Part shown: positions 9,950 to 22,400 of the stretch, piece by piece
How positions within the stretch are numbered: the first letter of the stretch is position 1
Layout of the letters: every line of letters starts with the position of its first letter
Assembly: GCA_022606135.1 (NCBI GenBank)
Contig: JABYQN010000002.1
Coordinates: 62,001-126,000, forward strand
Direction: 5' to 3'
DNA length: 64,000 bases
From: Fomes fomentarius
Lineage: Eukaryota > Basidiomycota > Agaricomycetes > Polyporales > Polyporaceae
Notes under the pieces: model-generated
The model's database searches: none
What the model was told of the DNA's origin: nothing
What the model saw: the letters and a program-made list of their open reading frames with translations, nothing else
Position numbers and translations under genes: made by a program

Positions 9950-11881
9950 ATGTGGCTTCTACACACGGAAAAGATCTATCTCAGGCTATTCCCTAGCCCC
10001 CCAGACGTCTCATATGCCATCCTGTCTCACGTTTGGGGCGAAGACGAGCAGACATTTCAAGATACCCCCCGCATCCAACCCAACACAACCCACAACGCCC
10101 TACGTCGAGCCCGCGACCATGCCTTCAGTCGTTCTTCTCTCAAGATCCGCAACGTCTGCGCGCGCGCCCGTCGGGATGGCTTCCGCTGGCTCTGGGTCGA
10201 CACTTGCTGCATCGACAAGACAAACAGCACCGAACTCTCAGAAGCCATTAACTCCATGTTCGAGTGGTACCGCAACGCGGCGATGTGCTACGCATTTCTC
10301 GACGACGTCCCGCGTCGCGAAGACTCCAGTGCGCCCACCTCGGCGTTCCGGAATTCCAAATGGTTCAAGCGCGGATGGACCTTGCAGGAACTCATCGCAC
10401 CGCATTCTGTCATCTTCTTGACCGCTGAGTGGGAAGCCATTGGACCGAAGTGGCGACTCGCGTCGCTCATCGAGAAAGTGACGGGGATCGATCGCGCAGT
10501 CCTCACGCATAAGCGGTCGCTGAAGGATTTCAGTCTTGCGTGCCGGATGTCCTGGGCCGCAGGACGGAAGACGTGTAGAGTTGAGGACGAGGCGTACTCG
10601 CTTATGGGCCTCTTTGGAGTGTACATGCCCACTATCTATGGCGAGGGCAAACATGCCTTCATTCGTCTACAAGAGGAGATCGTCAAGAAGTCTCCAGACC
10701 AAAGCATCTTCGCATGGGGCCGCACACTGCAAGACTACAGCTGTGGCCGATTCGTCGCAAACGCGCACGAGCACGACTACGAGCCCCAGTCGCATCTCGA
10801 GACGCTGCTCGCGCCTTCACCCGCCTGTTTCGCGTCCTGCGCGGATATCAACCCTATCTCGCAATGGGAGTTTGCGACACGGCTAGAGACTCAGGTGTTC
10901 GTCCCGGAGTACACGAATACGAGCTTCGGCATCCGCACCACTTTCCCTATGATACCAGTTGCGCAGACGTCGTCCGTCGATGCTGCTCTTGGGCTTTTGG
11001 CGTGCGAGGACGGCCAAGGCCGGTTAGTTGCTCTGTACCTGAGATCGCATCCGCGGAAGCACACAAGCACGAAGTTCTACGTCGGTGGGTATATTGCGCG
11101 AGGTGGTCGATGCAATGACTACTACCGTGCAACGCGCCTACTCCTGCCTGCAGTGAGGGACTGCACAGCACGGCAGTCATCTGGCAAGTGCGGTCGACTA
11201 GCTGCCAACCCCGTCCTACGGAAGGTGCACGTCCATTCGCACCCGGACAACATGGCACGGCTCCGAGTTCCACGCACCGACTCCCAGTCTGAATCAGTGA
11301 CTTCCTCCATGGTATTCTTCGAGCCACCCTGTACGGTTGTCCTCTCGCAGCGATGTGTGGAGCGACTCCGAGAATTGGAGTACATTGGGCCGAACATACC
11401 TGAGAAGGGGTTTCGATTGGAAAGCCCTGGAGACTACCGGAGCATTTCGTTCTTGGGGCAAGAGTCCTTCACGGTTCACCTTGGGGTTTGTCCGCTCGAC
11501 CTCTCGAGCTCAACGCAGAGCTCTCAGCTCTGGGCGTGCGTCCGTTTCGACGCTGACCTTAATTCCCTGCTTGGGGAATCGACACCCCGAGCAGGTCCGC
11601 CCTCGGACGTCATTCCGGATGAGTCCATGCTAGTACAATCGTGGAGGCATGGACGGGCAACGTTCGGGAGCAGAGGGAAGCAGGTCAGACTGACGTTCAG
11701 CTACCCGTGCCGTGGCACGGCGGAGATGTCGATGGTGGAGGTGTACGAGCTGGATATCCGATACGATGGAGAGGTTGTGGTCCAACGGCCAGGATTGAGG
11801 AGGGTGGGTACTAGTAGTATCATGACGATGAGCAGTCGAGGCAAGCGATCGGCGAGTTCGAAATGGACCGGTATGGCTTGA
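9950..11881 (+). CDS. HET-domain (heterokaryon incompatibility) protein
   Basis: 643-residue protein from one uninterrupted frame. Residues about 1-180 form a HET domain (PF06985 type): start MWLLHT, YAILSHVWGEDEQTF at 22-36, then FRWLWVDTCCIDKTNSTELS, EAINSMFEWYRNAAMCYAFL and WFKRGWTLQELIAP. The next block, DEAYSLMGLFGVYMPTIYGEG followed by FIRLQEEI and SIFAWG, is the usual tail of HET-E-like proteins. Residues about 260-643 are variable, with no NACHT, WD40 or ankyrin repeats visible. HET domains trigger cell death on fusion of unlike individuals in ascomycetes; the role in basidiomycetes is mostly inferred. The absence of introns sets this gene apart from its intron-rich neighbours. Confidence 0.92.
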   Translation: MWLLHTEKIYLRLFPSPPDVSYAILSHVWGEDEQTFQDTPRIQPNTTHNALRRARDHAFSRSSLKIRNVCARARRDGFRWLWVDTCCIDKTNSTELSEAINSMFEWYRNAAMCYAFLDDVPRREDSSAPTSAFRNSKWFKRGWTLQELIAPHSVIFLTAEWEAIGPKWRLASLIEKVTGIDRAVLTHKRSLKDFSLACRMSWAAGRKTCRVEDEAYSLMGLFGVYMPTIYGEGKHAFIRLQEEIVKKSPDQSIFAWGRTLQDYSCGRFVANAHEHDYEPQSHLETLLAPSPACFASCADINPISQWEFATRLETQVFVPEYTNTSFGIRTTFPMIPVAQTSSVDAALGLLACEDGQGRLVALYLRSHPRKHTSTKFYVGGYIARGGRCNDYYRATRLLLPAVRDCTARQSSGKCGRLAANPVLRKVHVHSHPDNMARLRVPRTDSQSESVTSSMVFFEPPCTVVLSQRCVERLRELEYIGPNIPEKGFRLESPGDYRSISFLGQESFTVHLGVCPLDLSSSTQSSQLWACVRFDADLNSLLGESTPRAGPPSDVIPDESMLVQSWRHGRATFGSRGKQVRLTFSYPCRGTAEMSMVEVYELDIRYDGEVVVQRPGLRRVGTSSIMTMSSRGKRSASSKWTGMA

Positions 11882-12538
11882 ATGTAGAGCCTCGAGCTTG
11901 GACCAGTATCTTCTGAGGTTGGACTACACGTAGTAACTGTACGAGGAGGATCGGACCCACGGAATGTAATGGTAGCATCTGAGGTTCTGGGATTGTATAT
12001 TACCGTGACCTATAGGTCATTCTCTGTATTGATGATGCACGTTGTACGATGGTTGATCGAGTCTCGTTTTATTCCTGAATCATACAGCGTCTGCATCGTG
12101 ACTTGGACGGTCGTGAGTTGTCCAGCCTTCATGAACTCACTGCGAGCGCTCACCATAGAGTTCGACCACCGATATATAGTATTGGGAGCCGTCACTACTG
12201 CGTAGTATGCATGAGGTCTACGCTGAATAAGTTCATGATATTCGCCCGGCGGCCAGAGACCGTGACGGATGGAATGGTATCGGACAATGAAGAGGCGGAA
12301 AATAATTGCGTACTTTGTTGTTGTGTTCATCAATCTGGAGGACGGCAGGAAGAGCTATCCGAGTCCCTGTGACATTAACTGGTTACCATTTAAACCAGCA
12401 ACTGCAAGCGCAGTAGTACTACTTAGCGCGCAGCACTGCAGTGAAACCGGCGCGACGAGCGCCTTGCGCGGTGGATCCGACTTGGCCTCCTGCTTACTGC
12501 GCTCACTGCACACCTTCTTCCGCTCGTCGCTGGATACG
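11882..12538. other. Intergenic, upstream of the flippase gene
   Basis: About 650 bases. The flippase frame stays open upstream of the chosen ATG as far as 12269, but the added residues show no P4-ATPase similarity. The preferred start is therefore ATG 12539. Nothing else is recognised. Confidence 0.4.
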
Positions 12539-15500
12539 ATGAGCGACGACTTTGTTCGCCTGGTCTCTCAGGCTAACCCAGCTTCCCGACAGCAGTACCA
12601 ACCCGCGAACACTGGCTATCCTCCCTCATCTTCACCCCCGAACGCTTTAGATCCCTTCTTCGATGACGACGACGACTACCCCGACTCTGCCTTTGGCCGC
12701 TCGCCTGCAATGCAGTCCAAGGAGAGCGGTCTACCCCTCGCTCGCTCGGCAGCACCACCCGCTGGTCTAGGCAACTCGCAGGCTAGCCTGCCCTCTCAGA
12801 TACAGCCGGACCAATGGTCATTTGACGACGACGGACCCAGCTCGAAGCCCTTCTCAGGTTCCGCCGCCTTCCCAGGCCCTTCCAACCATGAACGCAAGCC
12901 ATCCAAATCAAAGGCGGCGAAGAAGCCATTCAAGTGGCCATGGGACAGGAAGGAGCGTGTCTTGGCTGGCAACCGCGTCGTTGCGCTCAACAACTCGAGC
13001 GCGAACAGCGAGTTCTGCAATAACTATGTCTCAACCAGCAAGTACAACCTTGCCACCTTCGTACCCAAGTTCCTCTTCGGTGCGTTCTCCCAATTGTGGC
13101 CATTCACCCCACGTTCAAAGCTCAACTGGTGTCCACAGAGCAATTCTCGAAATACGCCAATGTGTTCTTCCTCTTCACCGCCCTCATACAGCAGATACCC
13201 GACGTCTCCCCCACCAATCCCTATACCACCATCTTGCCTCTATCTGCTGTACTACTAGCGTCTGCCTTCAAGGAGACACAGGAGGATTTGGTGAGTTCTC
13301 TTACGTCTTATTTATCCTGGAGGGAACATGGCGCGACTCCCGAGCTCTTTGAGTCTCGCCTCTCGGGGCTTCCTGAGACTTTCTCGAATCCGACACCTTC
13401 GCCGCTACTTCCGGCGCTGCTCATAGTTCCGCGCAGTGCGCAGGCGATGCACAAACACTGCCAGTCCGCAGAATCAGATGTGCTCACGTTGTGGCTTGTT
13501 GCAGAAACGACACCAGTCCGACGCCCAGCTCAACTCGCGCCAAGCGAAGGTCCTCCTGCCGGACGGCACGTTCGCGGAGAAGAAGTGGAAGGACATCATG
13601 GTCGGGGATGTTTTACGGCTGGAGAACGATGAGTTTATTCCTGCGGATGTACTGCTACTGGCTTCGAGTGAACCGGAGGGCTTCTGCTATATTGAGACCT
13701 CGAATCTCGATGGGTGAGTACTATCGCTGTATCTATACGTCATCGCGCTGACCGGATTGTAGGGAGACCAACTTAAAGATTAAGCAAGCTTCCCCTCAGA
13801 CCTCTCACCTCACTTCACCACAGCTTGTCACCTCTTTGCATGGCACGCTCCGCTCTGAACACCCGAATAATTCGCTTTACACCTACGAGGGTACGCTCGA
13901 ACTGGTGTCAAACGGAGGCGTGCCGAAAACCATTCCTCTCGGGCCCGATCAGCTGCTTCTCCGTGGTGCGCAGGTCCGGAATACACCATGGACATACGGA
14001 CTCGTCGTTTTCACCGGCCATGAGACCAAGCTTATGCGGAACGCGACGTAAGTCGTCGTGTCGCGCGTACCTGGCCTTTATTGATGTTTAATAGCGCGGC
14101 CCCTATCAAACGGACGGCCGTGGAGCGTCAGGTCAACATTCACATCGTCTTCCTGTTCGTCTTCTTGCTCGCGCTTTCAATCGGCTCGACGATAGGTAGC
14201 AGTATCCGCGAAGTGAGTCTCTCCTCGTAATGTCTCCGACCGGCCTGCTCATGTTCGCCATAGTGGTTCTTCTCCGGTGCACAGTGGTATTTAAGGGAAC
14301 AACCAACTATTTCCGGCAGAGGTACGTCCATAGCTCCTGACTCCGGAACTTGGGCTGATTCCGTATACAGCGAAGGGATTCATCGAAGGTCAGAACCACA
14401 CTATCACCTTGCGTGCACCGATGTCAGAGCACTGACAACGCCGCCCAGATATCCTTACCTTCATCATCCTCTACAACAACTTGATCCCCATCTCGCTCAT
14501 TGTCACCATGGAAGTCGTCAAATTCCAACAAGCCCAATTGATCAATTCCGACCTTGACATGTACTACGCCAAGACAGACACACCCGCGCTCTGTCGTACA
14601 TCTTCGCTTGTTGAGGAGCTCGGCCAGATTGAGTACGTATTCTCCGACAAGACTGGCACACTCACGCGCAACGAGATGGAGTTCCGCTTCTGCTCCATCG
14701 GCGGCGTTGCTTATGCCGACGTCGTCGACGAAAGCCATCGCGGCGACGGCGACGACGACAAGGAGGCATGGCATTCTTTTGATGAGCTGAGGGCGCTCGT
14801 GTCGGGTGCGGGGAACCCGTTCGTGGATGTGGGCGGCGCGGATAGTGCACGCCAAGTCGCGAATGAATTTTTGACGCTGCTTGCGGTCTGTCATACGGTC
14901 ATCCCAGAGGTGCATGAGGGCAAGATGCGGTACCAGGCGAGTAGTCCCGATGAGGCAGCACTCGTCGCTGGTGCGGAGATTCTAGGGTATCAGTTCCACG
15001 TACGTCTGTCTCTTCATCTACGCAAGTCCGGCCTCTTTCCTTTTAGCGTGGCGCTCACGGTGATTATAGACCCGGAAGCCGAAGTCAGTGTTCATCAACG
15101 CGCACGGCCAGTCTTTGGAGTACGAGATCCTCAACGTGTGCGAATTTAACTCGACCCGGAAGCGCATGTCGACAATCGTTCGTTGTCCTGACGGCAAGGT
15201 CAAGCTATTCTGTAAAGGCGCGGACACGGTCATCCTCGAGAGGCTCAGCGAGAATCAGCCGTACACCGACAAGACGCTCGTGCATCTCGAGGTCAATCGA
15301 AACCCCTTCTCATCATGTTTTCACTGGTGGCTGACATCATCCATCAATTTGTAGGATTATGCGACGGATGGTCTGCGGACGCTCTGCATCGCTTCGCGCG
15401 ATATTCCCGAGGCGGAATACCGCCAGTGGTCGACCATCTACGACCAGGCGGCTGCGACGATCAACGGACGTGGGGAGGCGCTCGACAAGGCTGCGGAGCT

Positions 15501-17712
15501 CATTGAGCGGGATATGTTCTTGCTTGGTGCGACTGCTATCGAGGACAAGCTCCAAGAGGGTGTCCCCGAGACGATCCATACGTTGCAGATGGCGGGTATC
15601 AAGGTGGGTAACTTGAACACCTTCCAGAGGTATCGGAATAGCGGGATTAATACCGCGGGTCACCGTAGGTCTGGGTCCTTACCGGAGATAGGCAAGAGAC
15701 CGCGATCAACATTGGCATGGCGTGCAGGCTCATCTCGGAGTCGATGAATTTGGTATGTGCCTTAAAATCTCCCGGCCTCGAGGATGAATACTTATGTCAT
15801 GTCGTAGGTCATCGTGAATGAGGAAACAGCGCATGAGACGCAAGATTTCCTCACGAAGCGTTTGGATGCGCTAAAGAACCAGCGCAGTACCGGAGACCAA
15901 GAAGACCTCGCGCTTGTCATTGGTATGGACCAAATTGTTCGCTGCTCACGCTGCATTGATTGATCCGTGATTTGTCTAGATGGCAAGAGCCTCACGTTCG
16001 CGCTCGAGAAGGGGATATCGAAGACGTTCTTGGAGCTCGCCATCTTATGCAAAGCTGTCATCTGCTGTACGTTTCCCGTCATCCCATACATCGTCGATCG
16101 TATGTTGACAGAAGTATTGCAGGCCGTGTGTCGCCATTGCAGAAGGCTCTTGTCGTCAAGCTTGTCAAGAAGAATCAGAAGGCGATCTTGCTCGCAATTG
16201 GTGATGGTGCGAACGATGTCAGTATGATTCAGGCCGCCCATGTCGGCGTCGGTATCTCAGGTCTCGAAGTGAGTGTTATTCAGTTAGTGTTATGGATTTG
16301 CTGTTCAGACCGACTTCGGCGGCAGGGTCTCCAAGCTGCTCGCGCGTCGGACGTGGCTATCTCGCAGTTCCGGTATCTCAAGAAGTTGCTTCTGGTGCAT
16401 GGATCGTGGAGTTACACGCGTCTGTCTAAATTGCTGTTGTGTACGTGATTTGCGTCTCTCCTTGATAGCGCGTGCTCAGAGGTTGCGTCCTCTCTAGACT
16501 CCTTCTACAAGAACATTGTGTTGTACATGACACAGTTCTGGGTGAGTCGCGCAGCACGTCCTGATCGCCGCGCGCGAGACTGACCAGATATCAGTTTTCG
16601 TTCTTTAACAATTTCTCGGGGCAAATCGCCTACGAGTCCTGGACGCTCTCTCTCTACAACGTCGTCTTCACCCTGCTTCCTCCATTCGTCATCGGTATTT
16701 TCGATCAATTCGTCTCAGCGCGTATCCTCGACCGCTATCCGCAACTGTACATGCTCGGCCAGCGCAACGCGTTCTTCACGAGGACGCAGTTCTGGCTGTG
16801 GGTGGGAAATGCCTTGTACCACAGTATCGTACGTATCCCGGTTGCGACGAGCTGAAGTCATGCGTGCTGATATAGGTTTACGCAGGTCCTCTTCGGCTTC
16901 TCGATCATCTTGTTCTGGGGCGACCTCAAACAAGCAAATGGCCTGGACTCGGGACACTGGTTTTGGGGAACGACGCTCTACCTCGCTGTCCTTCTCACTG
17001 TTCTCGGAAAGGCTGCATTGATTTCTGAGTAAGCCCCTACTACGTTATAACATTATGAACTCGCTAACCTGCGTCGTTTCGCAGCGTGTGGACGAAATAC
17101 ACGGTGGCAGGTACGTGCGCGCGCGGAAAACCTCGACGATGACACTTACAGTTCATTCGTTCAGCGATCCCGGGATCCTTCGTCTTCACCATGGCCTTCC
17201 TACCGCTGTACGCGATCGTCGCTCCCGCCATCGGATTCTCGACCGAGTACAGAGGGATTGTTCCTCGTCTGTGGTCAGACGCTGTCTTCTACTTTGTTCT
17301 TCTCTTGGTGCCAATCATCTGCCTCACCCGAGACTTCGTCTGGAAATAGTACGTTTGATCCGTATCGCTTGTCTCGTTACGGTCACTAACGTTCATCCAG
17401 CTATCGGAGAACATATCAGCCGGAGACGTACCACATCGCGCAGGAAATTCAGAAGTACAACATTCCGGACTACCGACCACGCCAAGAACAGTACGTCTTT
17501 GCGATTCCGACTCGATTGTGTGCTGTTACTGATGTTTTCTCATCATTGCCAGGTTCCAGAAGGCGATCAAGAAGGTCCGTGCTGTGCAACGCATGCGGCG
17601 GAATCGCGGGTTCGCCTTCAGCCAGACGGAAAACGCGTCGCGACAGGACCAGGCGCGGCTTATACGAGCTTACGACACATCAAAGTCGGGTGCACGGCCG
17701 ACTGGGTACTGA
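12539..17712 (+). CDS. DRS2: P4-type ATPase, aminophospholipid flippase (Drs2 type)
   Basis: Flips phosphatidylserine and phosphatidylethanolamine to the cytosolic leaflet of trans-Golgi and endosomal membranes, with a Cdc50-family partner. I joined 22 exons: 12539-13079, 13139-13290, 13505-13713, 13763-14047, 14095-14212, 14264-14321, 14371-14388, 14449-14999, 15070-15291, 15355-15603, 15669-15752, 15808-15922, 15980-16066, 16123-16268, 16326-16440, 16498-16541, 16595-16828, 16886-17028, 17085-17110, 17165-17348, 17401-17490, 17553-17712. All phases agree, giving 1276 residues. Features are an acidic, Ser/Pro-rich N-tail, [31 protein letters not shown] (actuator), [15 protein letters not shown] with the phosphorylated Asp near residue 527, [19 protein letters not shown] and [20 protein letters not shown]. 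The C-tail RGFAFSQTE...[11 protein letters not shown] is the Drs2 regulatory tail. The 18-bp seventh exon and 214-bp second intron are unusual. Confidence 0.96.
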
Positions 17713-18493
17713 GGGGATGCTAATTCACGGTAGACATCTGATTGCTACTTTATCATTATACGGACATGTACTTTACGGTATCTCTTGCATGCGACGCTAA
17801 TCTCAGTCAATCGTCCGGGATCATGGAGGAGGCGTATGGTATACCCGATGGCTTCAGTGGGCCAAGAACTTCAATCTTCAAATGTTAACTCGCAAGACTT
17901 CGAATTGCGTTCTACCTGGAAGGGATGTGCACGAATCACTTCACGGCCCATGGGCAACAGTGATAGGTACGCTATGCCAGTACGTATTCAGTCTCGGGAC
18001 GTTCTCACCCCCCGTGTCGGAAGCTGCAATCTCTCGACCATTGCGACTACCTGAAGCTCAGCGAATGAGATTATTTTGAAGTTACCTTCCGTCGCTTGTC
18101 CTTTACTTATACTCAGGCGTCTTACACACACAGATGTCACAGAATGTGCCGCTCGTGCTTGCCGTAGGAAAGCTTGGCACTAGGTAGCTCATGCCGCGCT
18201 TGAGTATCGGCTTGTGCGAGGGAAAAGTGCTAGCGTCGACCTCCGGCGCGGGCGGCGAGCCGATGGCATATTTCTCCGAGTCGAGGATGGGAGCTCGGAT
18301 GGGAGCTCGGATGGTCGCCTAACCACTGCCATTCTCTCATGCGCAGTGTGGGGAGAGTTCGCCAGCCTTGGAAAGTGGGTTGATGAACGCCAACAATAGT
18401 ATCGATCCTAGGCTTTAGGGTAAGTACCGTTGGTAGTAGTACTGCCGTATTAGTCCAGTATGTGCGTCCCCTACTAGGCGATATCCCCAAAAA
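17713..18493. other. Intergenic between flippase and tRNA-Pro
   Basis: No gene seen in about 780 bases. A short direct repeat, GGGAGCTCGGAT twice in tandem, occurs at about 18288-18312. The T-run terminator of the minus-strand tRNA-Pro lies at 18489-18493. Confidence 0.45.
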
Positions 18494-18577
18494 GGGCCCA
18501 ACCGGGATTCGAACCCGGGATCCCTTGCAATCGTGCAACCACCCAAAGCAAGTATCTTACCTCTAGACCATTGGGCC
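18494..18577 (-). tRNA. trnP-UGG: tRNA-Pro(UGG) with 12-nt intron
   Basis: Read on the minus strand, the acceptor GGCCCAA pairs with TTGGGCC. The D-arm is ATGGTCTAGAGGTAAGAT and the T-arm is CCGGGTTCGAATCCCGG. The anticodon TGG lies in the loop TTTGGG closed by CTTGC/GCAAG, after removal of a 12-nt intron just 3' of position 37. An AAAAA on the plus strand at 18489-18493 is the Pol III terminator of this gene. Confidence 0.94.
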
Positions 18578-18796
18578 GACAGAAAAAATGTACTGTGAGT
18601 GCCCATAGAGTTGCAAGAATTTCTACGATGACGTCATAGGTGGAGGCTGAAGGGGCGGCGGAGAAGAGATCAGGGACGGACAGTGCTCCTTCGCAGGTAC
18701 CTTGGCCCACAACCTCGAGTACGACTACAGCGATCACGACCGCGACTTCGACTCCGACGCTGTACTCGTCTCCCACATAATACGCATCCAGCAGCG
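18578..18796. promoter_or_regulatory. Short spacer between tRNA-Pro and Cys-rich gene
   Basis: A 219-bp spacer that must serve as upstream region for both the minus-strand tRNA and the plus-strand Cys-rich gene. The open frame of the latter extends upstream to 18683, but without an ATG before 18797. Confidence 0.35.
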
Positions 18797-19116
18797 ATGA
18801 TGTCCCCAACACTGACAGACAGCCTCACCTACCCTCCTCCCACTCACCTCTCCTCCGTCAAGCAGACCAGTGCAGCAACAGAGACACAGCCTGCTCCAGT
18901 CGCTGCTATGTCACTCAATCCAAACACACATAGTGCTCGGTTGAACCAGAGTCAGACTGGCAAAGCTGAGCGGCTCCGGGGAGGTTGTATTCCATGCCCG
19001 GTAAGCCGCTTCTTGCGATTCGCGAATGTGCAACAACCTCGTTCTCACCTGCGTTGTACGTCGGCTGAAAGGGTGGCGGCATCTGCTATATTATCCCAAT
19101 CCCGTGCTGCTGCTAA
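18797..19116 (+). CDS. Small protein with Cys-rich C-terminal tail
   Basis: Two exons, 18797-19000 and 19072-19116, encode 82 residues. The first part is a Ser/Thr/Gln-rich, probably disordered tail. The last 25 residues read LRGGCIPCP, then GGGICYIIPIPCCC and stop: six cysteines with a hydrophobic core. The layout (polar N-tail, Cys/hydrophobic C-end) resembles CYSTM-type and other small Cys-rich tail proteins, which attach to membranes, often by palmitoylation; that is inference. The second exon has only 14 codons, so a gene caller could miss it; joining at a GAAAG acceptor keeps frame and gives the CCC-stop. An internal ATG at residue 38 is an alternative start that would give 45 residues. 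Function unknown. Confidence 0.72.
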
Positions 19117-19482
19117 GTGTGCCCACGACGTCTGCCTCTGCCACGCGCCAGTCATCCAGAGCTTCAACCCACTTCCCGCATCCCCATCTTCTACCCGCTA
19201 CTGTATCCTATCGTCAAACGTTACATTGGACCGTCTTGTTGTAGCTGTAGACCCCTTCAGCGTATATATATCTACAATCTAATACCAGTCATGCATTCTG
19301 TTCTGAGTGTTGGTCTAGTCGGGCCTCATCCGGCGTTTCACTCGCTCTACTTTTGAGATCTGACCACGACGACACGTTCGCCCCACGTTCCCAACTTGGT
19401 CGGCATGCACACACAAAATTGCACATGAACTTGTACTACAAACACGCTTCGCCTTCGTTCACTTCACGCCGGCTCAGACACG
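19117..19482. promoter_or_regulatory. Upstream region of RCY1
   Basis: A 366-bp gap between the stop of the Cys-rich gene and the ATG at 19483. It must contain the 3' end of one gene and the promoter of the next. Pyrimidine-rich and CA-rich stretches near 19370-19470 are usual just before fungal starts. No distinct motif is recognised. Confidence 0.4.
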
Positions 19483-22400
19483 ATGGACAAATTCGCGACT
19501 CTCGAGCCTGTCCGTCTCTACAACAACTCATCTGCTCCCTCTTCCGTTACTCCCTCCACCAACCGCTTTTCCATCCACAAACCGCCAACCCTTCCATTCC
19601 ACTCTCGCACGAAGAGTTATGCCCCCTTTCAGCTCATCGGTCGTCTCCCCGTCGATCTCCACATTGTCGTTCTCACCCACCTGGCCGTCCCAGACATCCC
19701 CGCCTATGCCCGCTGCTCTCGCGCTCTTGGCAACCTCGCGAAAGATGAACGCGTCTGGGAGGCTCGTTGGAAGGCGTTCGGAGTCGAGAGATACAAACTG
19801 GAGGATGTCCTCGACTCGCTAGAGGAAAAAGTGAAAGTTCAGAACGGCCTGGACAAGAACCATGCTCCTCCTACGCTCGCCACAGAGAGCCTCGACGATG
19901 AATTTGGCGACTTTGCCTCGATCAACCCGCAATCGGGCGAGATGGGCGATTTCGTCGGTGCGTTCAGTCTCTCCACCCCACGCACGCCATTCGGCTTCTC
20001 CCAGTCGTCGACCAAGACGAGCCGCGCACTCTACATCCGTGCACACGCCCTCCTCAAGCCTCTCATCCCCGCCCTCTCGTCACCGCCCCATGCCGTTCTT
20101 TCCAATCTCTTTACCCAACCCACGCCATCTCTCCGACATCAAGCACACACACTACGACTCTTGTCGCTCTTCCTATCCTCTCACGTCAAGCCGCTCCGAA
20201 GTTGGGATACGCTCAGTGCCGCGCTCCGTGCTGCAATAGATCGCTTTGAAGATGGATTGCTCACAGCATTCGATGTCGCCGACGGCAAGAGCGATGAACA
20301 AGGCATGGCCGAGGCCGCAGAGGCCAGCTGGGAAGTATGGGACGACTCGGGTAGGGAATGGGAATTGGGTAAAGTCTGGGCGGAGAAACTGGAAATATTC
20401 TACGAGCAGAGCAAATGGAAGCCGCTCGACAACTTCACGTATGTTCCTGTGGTGTCGCCGCCGGCACGGTACTGATCGGTACATTCAGCAAAGACTCAGA
20501 GCTCGACTTCACACCCATGGACGAGTTTATTGCCGAGATACTTGCTGTGCTACAAGAGCACGGTGCTCGTGCTGTTCGCGTATTCCCGCCTGAGTCGAAT
20601 GTGCTTTTGTCATTCGCGGATCGAATAGCGCACGAAGTGGTGAGTAAGGCTGTACCTCCATCACGGTCCCAAGTTGTCAACATCGCATGCCATGATAGGT
20701 AGGCGAATATATATCCTCCCTGCTTACCCGTGCGCGAGAAATATCCAACGCGATATTTCTCCAAGCCACAGCCGCTAGTTTCAAGGAAGCCTGGCGAATG
20801 GTCGACGCCATCGTGCAAGTTGCGGCGACCAGAGCCGATCTCCAGCTTCCGAAGACGAAAGCGGAAGATGTCGCGTAAGTAATCCGCACTCCTGTCTCCC
20901 GATCCGCCCTCACCGCTATTCAGCTACCGAATGTTCGAGCCAAATATGGACGAATACCTCGACGAGGAAGTCGAATTCGTGAAGCAGAGTTTTGAGATGA
21001 CCTGCCGTGGTTGGGAGAAGCAAGTACGTATCTTCGTTCCGCGCCTGGAATTTCCTCTCACTCACTGCGTGTAGCTATCGGAGCGCAAGGTAGCAGCAGG
21101 CGCACAACCCAACACTGAACACGCACGTTTCCTCGGATCGCACAATCCCGCACAGGTCAAACGGACCGTACTCGCCTCATTCACCGATGTCCTGCTCCTC
21201 CCTGTCACCATCGTCCCGCGGACGGTAGGAAAGGCTGTAGGAGCTGCCATCACCACCGGAAGCTCGGCTGCCGTACAAGGCATCCAGATGCTCAACCCGC
21301 AACGGTGGGGTGCGACAACAAGTACCACAAGTGGCCATGGCGCATTCCCATTCGCGCGGATGTCCTCATGGAACGCGAACGGTCGAGAGGGATATGTTCG
21401 GGACTTTGAGAAGGGCGGCGACGGGACGCTGTTCGACATCGGTGTAGACGACGATGACGATGCCGTGAACGAGAAAGCGGCGAGCGAGAAGTCTCGTTGT
21501 AAGCTCACTTGACCAGTTTACTGAGTACCACCTCTGACATACAGTATAGCGTCCTTGACCACGTCGATCAGCATTACGGAGGATATAGGCAGCACTGCTC
21601 CGACGTCGCTCCAGTCGACCCGGGTATCAACACCGAATCCACCTCCAGCACTAGACAATCTCGATCTCCTCCTCTCGCTAGATGTCGCGCTAGAGCTTAT
21701 TCATGCAGACCGCGACTCTCTGAAGCGTGCCGAGACGTTCTCCGGGTACCCCGGCTCATACGGACATCGCGTCCGGGACACAATCGAAGAAATCTTCGTG
21801 CTGCTTCTGCAGTCTCTCGGGGAACGCCACATCAAACCTGGCTTCCAGACGTACGTCAGCACATTCCCAGTGTGCACATCGGTGGACGCTGACCTGCAGC
21901 AGCGCGATCGAACAGATGAGGGCATACAAACCGGCCGAGCACGAAGAGAGCAAGAGTCTCGCGCCACTACTCCAGTTCTTCGAGTTGGTGCATGTCGGAG
22001 ACACGATGCAGTCGATGATTCAGGTGTACTTCGACAAGGAGCTAGTGAGTACACGCCTGATCGCACTGGCGTATGTGCTCTGAGAATATATATCCACCGC
22101 AGGCACCGCACATCGACCGCCATGACTTCCTCAACGCTGTCGTTCGAGAGAAGAAGCACTTTGAAGACGTACTGGACGACAGCGTCGCGGCTGGTCTGAA
22201 CGCAGCTACAGATGCACTGATGAATCAGGTTAGGGTTGTATCTCTCTCTACTGCTTACTTGTTGAGACTGATAAGTAGCCGTGAAGGTCGAGCACATTAT
22301 CCAGATCAAGACCAAACCCCGAGAATACTACCCACCAGAGGACAGCGCGATGGATCTGGGGCCCACGGAGGGTTGCCGCGAGGCAATCAAGTGCTTACAG

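Noticed and set aside
18988..19005. RLRGG at the end of exon 1 as a ubiquitin-like cleavage site
   Set aside because: The upstream sequence is a short polar tail with no beta-grasp fold, so the match to the ubiquitin C-end is probably chance.
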